From: Acestrorhynchus altus
Taxonomy: Eukaryota; Chordata; Actinopteri; Characiformes; Acestrorhynchidae
NCBI GenBank assembly: GCA_034509495.1
Contig: CM067521.1
Coordinates: forward strand, 15,040,991 to 15,104,990
DNA length: 64,000 nt
Direction: 5' to 3'
Under the pieces are notes generated by a model, which was not told the origin of the DNA, did no database searches, and saw nothing but the letters and a program-made list of their open reading frames with translations. Below are positions 59,965 to 64,000 of this stretch, piece after piece. The translations under genes and the position numbers were made by a program. Within the stretch, counting starts at the first letter, position 1. The number at the start of each line of letters is the position of its first letter.

Positions 59965-60006
59965 TCATACATTCCCAAACCGCTCAGCTCGTTTTCTCTT
60001 CTTTGC
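59965..60006 (-). CDS. sarnp: sarnp last coding exon (C-terminal 13 residues and stop)
   Basis: On the - strand an acceptor ending TTTCAG (complement of 60007-60012) is followed by codons for AKKRKRAERFGNV and TGA. Human SARNP, from memory, ends AKKRKRAERFGIA. The basic RAERFG-type motif recurs through the C-terminal half of this protein family. SARNP (CIP29, yeast Tho1) works with UAP56/DDX39B in the TREX mRNA-export complex in the nucleus. The unit is only 14 codons and would be missed by ORF length filters. It joins in phase 0 to the exon at 60481-60567. Confidence 0.9.
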   Translation of the reverse strand, partial: AKKRKRAERFGNV

Positions 60007-60130
60007 CTGAAACACAGAAAAAAACAAGAATCTTAGCAAACATGACAAAATAGTATAAGAAAATGTGATGAGGGAACATAGATTTTGTAAATCCGGGCAT
60101 ATTTTAATGGACCAAGAATCAGCTCTTTTA

Positions 60131-60268
60131 GTCCCGATCCAGTCCCGAGTCTTAGTTTTAACCGCAGTGTTCAGACTGCCATCTGGTGGCCTCAGGCCGT
60201 CATTAGTGGATATTTTTCAGCTACAGCAGCTGTGAAGAGGTTCATTTCTCAGGTAAAAAAAGTTTAGA
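60131..60268. repeat. Repeat within the last sarnp intron (pairs with 57059-57182)
   Basis: Both contain CCAGTCCCGAGTCTTAGTTT or CAGTCCCAAGTCTTAGTTTT, AACCGCAGTG or AACCACAGTG, GCCATCTGGTGGCCT or ACCATCTGGTGACCT, and GTTCATTTCTCAGGTAAA or GTTCATGTCTCAGGTAAA. It lies in the intron 60007-60480. Confidence 0.8.
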
Positions 60269-60480
60269 CTTGTTGATCAGTGTGGAGCTATTACAGAAGA
60301 ACATATCTGAAACTATATTTAAACACTACAGAAACAGCTGTCTTACTGACAATTTTAACTTGGTCTGAAGAGTAAATTCACTTTCACAGCAGTAGATGCA
60401 CAATGCAAGAGTGTGGTCGGTCACTCTCTCACACACCCTTTGCTCATTTCTGCATTCTAACTAAAGCTTTAGCCTCGTAC

Positions 60481-60567
60481 CTCTGTATCATCAGCTCCAG
60501 CCGAGGCTGCACCTGTGAGAATTCCAAATCTCTCCTTCCTCTTCTTCAGCTTCTCATCCTCTTCAAC
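60481..60567 (-). CDS. sarnp: sarnp penultimate coding exon (29 residues)
   Basis: The - strand exon is bounded by an acceptor AG (complement of 60568-60569) and a donor GTACGAGG (complement of 60473-60480). It encodes VEEDEKLKKRKERFGILTGA then ASAGADDTE. Human SARNP has EDDEKLKKRKERFGIVT at the same place, from memory. With the next exon it gives ...DDTE-AKKRKRAERFGNV. The KKRKERFG motif belongs to the repeated RxxRFG-like basic motifs linked to RNA and UAP56 contact. The N-terminal SAP domain and earlier repeats are encoded by exons not found in 60570-64000, so they are probably beyond the window or in small exons I missed. Confidence 0.92.
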
Positions 60568-60699
60568 CTGTACACATACAAATATTAATAAATTACAGCG
60601 TGCACTTATGATAAAAAAATAAAAGTTGACCATGTTCTCAAAAATAAAGGTGCTTCCACAAAAGAACCCCTTTTAAAGAAGGGGGTTTGCAACAGAGGA

Positions 60700-61350
60700 C
60701 TTTATTGAAGCAGAAGTGTTAACGACCATTTGACAAACATTTCTGTGACCTGCTTTGTACATGGGGGGCATATTCACGCTGGAAGAGACAGCTGGAAATC
60801 GTCTAAAATGTCTTGGTCTGCCAAAGCATTAAGATCTCCCTTCACTGGAACTTTAAACCGACTGCTCAAAGACAACCCTGTAGTATTATCCCTCCTCACC
60901 TTAACTTTACAGTTAGAACAAAGCAGTCAGACAGGTATCATTCTCCTGGCATGACTAGTCACAGACTGCCAGATAGAGACGCTTGATTCATCACCTCACA
61001 GAACGTCTTTCCAGTGGTGGTGTTCACACCACTCCACCCTTGGCATTGTGCTTGATGTAAGGCTTGCATGCAGAAGCCTGGCCATGAAAACTCATACTAC
61101 CGCAGCACTCTGTGACTCCACTTTGTAACTTTACTACCACTTTGTGGCTGAGCTCACTGAACATCTAGCAGGAAAGTAATTGCATCAACTGCCTTGGTGC
61201 AAGGCTTGCATCCTGTTAAGAGTACCACACTGAAATCCAGTGAGCTCTTTGCAAAAGAATGGGAGGTTCTACATGTGTGAAAACACAGGCTGTATGGCGA
61301 GATGCTTTATTGAATGAAAACACCTGAATTCAATGATTAGGTGTGTCCCA
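60700..61350 (-). mobile_element. Decayed Tc1/mariner-type transposon, reversed, in a sarnp intron
   Basis: Antisense phrases AAAGCATTAAGATCTCCCTT, CACTGGAACTTTAAACC, GGTGTTCACACCACTCCACC, TTGGCATTGTGCTTGATGTA, AGGCTTGCATGCAGAAGCCT and ACACCTGAATTCAATGATTA run in the expected order of a common fish Tc1-like element. Multiple stops and gaps make it non-coding. Confidence 0.8.
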
Positions 61351-61439
61351 ATAGCCTTGTCCACAGAATACAGCATTTTCAACGTGAGCCGCTTTAAACA
61401 CACTAACTGAGGTTGATGAGAAAAGAACACACAGGAAAG

Positions 61440-61860
61440 TAGTTCATGTAAATGTCATAACTAGCATCGGCTTGCATCGAGAGGGGAAACTAGCCATTTT
61501 ACAGCATGACTTGGTAAAACAGGCTGCTTTTAATCCAGCAGCTCCACTGAAAAGCTCTGTGGGTCTCCATAGTTCACACAGCCAATGTTCACAGCCCAGC
61601 AGGGGGTCATCTCCCACAGTGCCCTGCTCTGTGTTGGTGACAGTGTTGATACAGTGTAAGCCAATCTCATTTCGATCTCCAGAGATCATCAAGTTCATTT
61701 CGCTGGCTCCAGTGTGCCCCCCACCCTCATCATGTTTTCTTTTTGCCTCCTCAAACAATATTGGGCCAAATACAGGGCCTCCGCTCTCTATTCACAAAAG
61801 CCATTGGAGAACAGTTTGAATTAGTGACAGTTATTATTCAAACTAATGAGTAAATCCCGC
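61440..61860. other. Unidentified segment with open frames on both strands
   Basis: A - strand frame of 104 codons (61444-61758) and a + strand frame of 115 codons (61472-61819) overlap almost completely. The composition is higher in GC and complexity than the flanks. The - strand peptide has several Cys (ELWRPTELFSGAAGLKAACF region) but no motif I can name, and no splice sites are obvious. It may be a piece of an interspersed repeat, a conserved non-coding block or, less likely, an exon. Confidence 0.3.
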
Positions 61861-62184
61861 TGCGGCTCACAATACCAAACAGTGATGTTCTCCTGCAGTC
61901 GCAGGAATATTCATTTCAAAACAAAGTCAGGGTTCCCACTCTTTTCAAGAGAACATCTTCCAGGACTTTTCCGATGACATAGTTTGCACATATGCTTGCT
62001 TAACGCAAATCTTTACAAACTGTGTGAAGCCCACGTGTGGAATGTCGTATTCATAACGAGTAGCACGGCTACACAATATCTCATTTCAACATAGTCATCG
62101 CAAAGGCAGTGCAATGTCCAATCAAACAACTTTTTTTGCAGCTAAACACAGAAGTAAAATTTGCACTGTTTGTTTTCCAGGATA

Positions 62185-62385
62185 TACACTGTGTGCAAAT
62201 GTTTGTAGACACACCTTTTAAAAGTTGCACCCATTGCTGACACTGTAAATGCATGCACACATCTGGTCTAGTCCTGGTAGACAAGCACTGCCAATAGAAT
62301 AGGACTCTCTGGAGCAGATAAACATGAACCTATTGGCACCATGGCTAATGCTTTTGGAATGAATGTATGTACACAAACACAATTT
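62185..62385 (+). mobile_element. DNA-transposon relic, left half of the 14328-14790 family
   Basis: GTGCAAATGTTTGTAGACAC, GCACCCATTGCTGACACTGT, GACAAGCACTGCCAATAGAA and TAGGACTCT match the left half of the 14328 copy. Confidence 0.75.
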
Positions 62386-62401
62386 TATATATATATAAAA
62401 T

Positions 62402-62480
62402 TACAGTGCGTACAGAAAATATTCACAGTGCTTCACTTTTTGCACATCGTTATGTTACAGCCTTATTTCAAAATGGAGTG
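62402..62480 (+). mobile_element. Terminal fragment of another Tc1-like family
   Basis: ACAGTGCGTACAGAAAATAT, TCACAGTGCTTCACTTTTTG and GTTATGTTACAGCCTTATTT reproduce, with changes, the terminal region of a very common fish transposon. It abuts the fragment at 62185-62385. Confidence 0.75.
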
Positions 62481-62779
62481 TGTGTGTGTGTGTCTGTACA
62501 CATTTCTAAAACAGCAAATATAATTCCAGGAGAGGTTTAGCCATTTTCTAACTTTCCCGTCTGGATTCTGTGCCTGGAAAACATGTATTTAAATTTCCAG
62601 GTTTTTCAGTTTTTCCAAGACATGCGGGTAGCCAGAAAGAAAGCTTAATTTCAGACTGGCCTACTGTCACTGAAATTACCCCCCGAATTTGTTGCTTTTA
62701 AACTTACCAACTTTCTATTCTATTAAAATGATTTAAAGTCCAAAAAATGCTGAAGTGGATGCAGCGCCCCCATTTCCTT

Positions 62780-62815
62780 TTTAATTGGCTGGGTTTGTAA
62801 TGACGTGACGTCATG
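62780..62815. promoter_or_regulatory. Inverted CCAAT box and tandem CRE-like sites
   Basis: ATTGG (CCAAT on the - strand) at 62783-62787 is followed by TGACGTGA at 62801-62808 and a palindromic TGACGTCA at 62806-62813, which overlap. This looks promoter- or enhancer-like, inside what should be a sarnp intron. No transcript evidence is available. Confidence 0.3.
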
Positions 62816-62899
62816 AGACCTGCATTGTGCGGAAAGGAGGGCATATGGCCTCCTCCACTTCTTTGAGAGGTTGCATGTGTGAAAGTGTGTGCGCGCATG

Positions 62900-64000
62900 C
62901 ATAATCACAGTAGGACAAGGGGCTATTTTCTCTCAACTGCTAATGTGCTTACGAAGCAAATTGTAAGGCACAAAAAAACCTGCTTAAACCAGTTTACTGT
63001 TAACTACCAATTTGTCCAGAGAGAAGAGACTGAGCTTTAGAATAATGTAAAATTAAACACTCAACAGTAGAGCCTACCTGTTAAAAAGTTAGAATCACAA
63101 TAATACCAATTTGGTATTATGGTATGGTATTTGGTACCAATAATTGGTGTTGAAACTAATGAGGCCTAGTGTGTCAATATGAAATCAGATCTCTGTTCAT
63201 TTTCAGAGTTTGGTGCATTTTGTCATTTAATATGAATAAGAACTACATTGTCAGGCTGAAAAACAAATATTCTGGAAAAACGATGGAAAGCATCTAAATG
63301 CTCCAAAAACATATCTGAAATGTTTTAAAAAGACAAGACACTGTAAACAAGAAATGTTATTTGCATTGTGATGTCCAGTTCACTCAAGAATGAATCAGGG
63401 GGGACGGGACCCATCACCTCGAAAGAGCTCCTAAATCCAGAACACTTCAATAAATGTTCATCCTTGCACATTAAATCATTGGTAGAATATCAATAAATCC
63501 AAAAACAATGACACTATGGATCAATGACAATTTTCATAAAATCAACAAGTCCTCAATTTATGATGACACAAAGTAATTTTTCACAAATGACTGTTTCGAC
63601 AACTAATTTTCCCAACATTCAGGAACCAGCTCCCTCAGTAGGATCAGTGGTATGATGGCGCTTCAGCTTAGATCTAAATTGCTACAATGAATGAAAGCTA
63701 CAGTACAGGTATAGGTTCAATGCCATCACTGGTGTGGACAATATCCTTTTCCATCATAAATAAACAAACACAAAACAAAAAGACAAAAATAAACAAATAA
63801 ATACATCTTTATCTGAGTTTTAACTGACTCAACTGTTCATTTATGACCACCGATGTTAAACTAAATACCAACCGGAGGCAACTTACATTACTGAAATACA
63901 CCACTCATCTACCAACATGCAACACAACAACATCTGGTATTATTTTGGGTCACTAAGTTTCTAGACTTACAACATAAGCCAAGAATATCATACCATATCT
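62900..64000. other. Right edge of window, nothing specific seen
   Basis: AT-rich sequence with no SARNP-like exon, RNA gene or recognised mobile element. It is presumably sarnp intron. Confidence 0.45.

Noticed and set aside
62704..62898. Possible upstream sarnp exon on the - strand ending before a GTAAGT donor
   Set aside because: The translated peptide has no RxxRFG motif, SAP domain or other SARNP feature, so the donor is probably cryptic.
63050..63180. Palindrome-like TTGGTATTATGGTATGGTATTTGGTACCAA run
   Set aside because: Short imperfect AT-rich words without consistent arms; not distinguishable from chance.

Overview
The window is vertebrate nuclear DNA, almost certainly from a teleost fish. 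It shows widely spaced exons with GT/AG splice sites, many decayed Tc1/mariner-type DNA transposons of the kinds common in fish genomes, several copies of one tRNA-derived SINE, and abundant microsatellites and minisatellites. Species cannot be determined; an ostariophysan fish is a weak guess. Two genes are supported.

The main gene is gdf11 (bmp11) on the + strand. Its three coding exons are at 6210-6669, 43445-43818 and 49032-49412. Joined, they give an uninterrupted 404-residue TGF-beta family precursor: signal peptide, latency prodomain with a tolloid-type Gln-Gly-Asp site, an RSRR furin site and a 109-residue cystine-knot ligand. A CCAAT box (5765) and a TATA box (5801) lie upstream, with a 5' leader that holds a short upstream ORF. 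Intron 1 is about 36.8 kb and intron 2 about 5.2 kb.

The second gene is sarnp (CIP29/Tho1, an RNA-export factor) on the - strand, of which only the last two coding exons are in the window (60481-60567 and 59965-60006). It is tail-to-tail with gdf11, the same neighbour arrangement as in human 12q13. Its upstream exons were not recognised before the window end.

Layout: 1-5680 is intergenic, with a Tc1/mariner relic broken by a SINE, other transposon relics and a TGGA microsatellite. 5680-6210 is the gdf11 promoter and leader. 6670-43444 is intron 1; it begins with a minisatellite of about 4.8 kb carrying two SINEs, followed by a mosaic of transposon relics, minisatellites, a perfect 30-bp-arm hairpin, a 600-bp foldback element, a 1.4-kb TGTGTTGTGC-type array and several unique, possibly conserved blocks that could be enhancers. 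43819-49031 is intron 2. 49413-about 55000 is the gdf11 3' UTR and intergenic spacer, with another transposon relic. 56900-64000 holds duplicated repeats, a SINE, transposon relics and the sarnp tail.

I found no prokaryotic-type system, virus, CRISPR array or clearly undescribed gene. Most other open frames come from low-complexity or tandem-repeat DNA. The items most worth checking are the candidate regulatory blocks in intron 1, the perfect hairpin at 23003-23077, the foldback element at 30431-31034, the NAGNAG acceptor of exon 3 and a Tyr-to-His change in the mature ligand. Comparisons with human GDF11, MSTN and SARNP, and recognition of transposon families, are from memory, with no alignment run.
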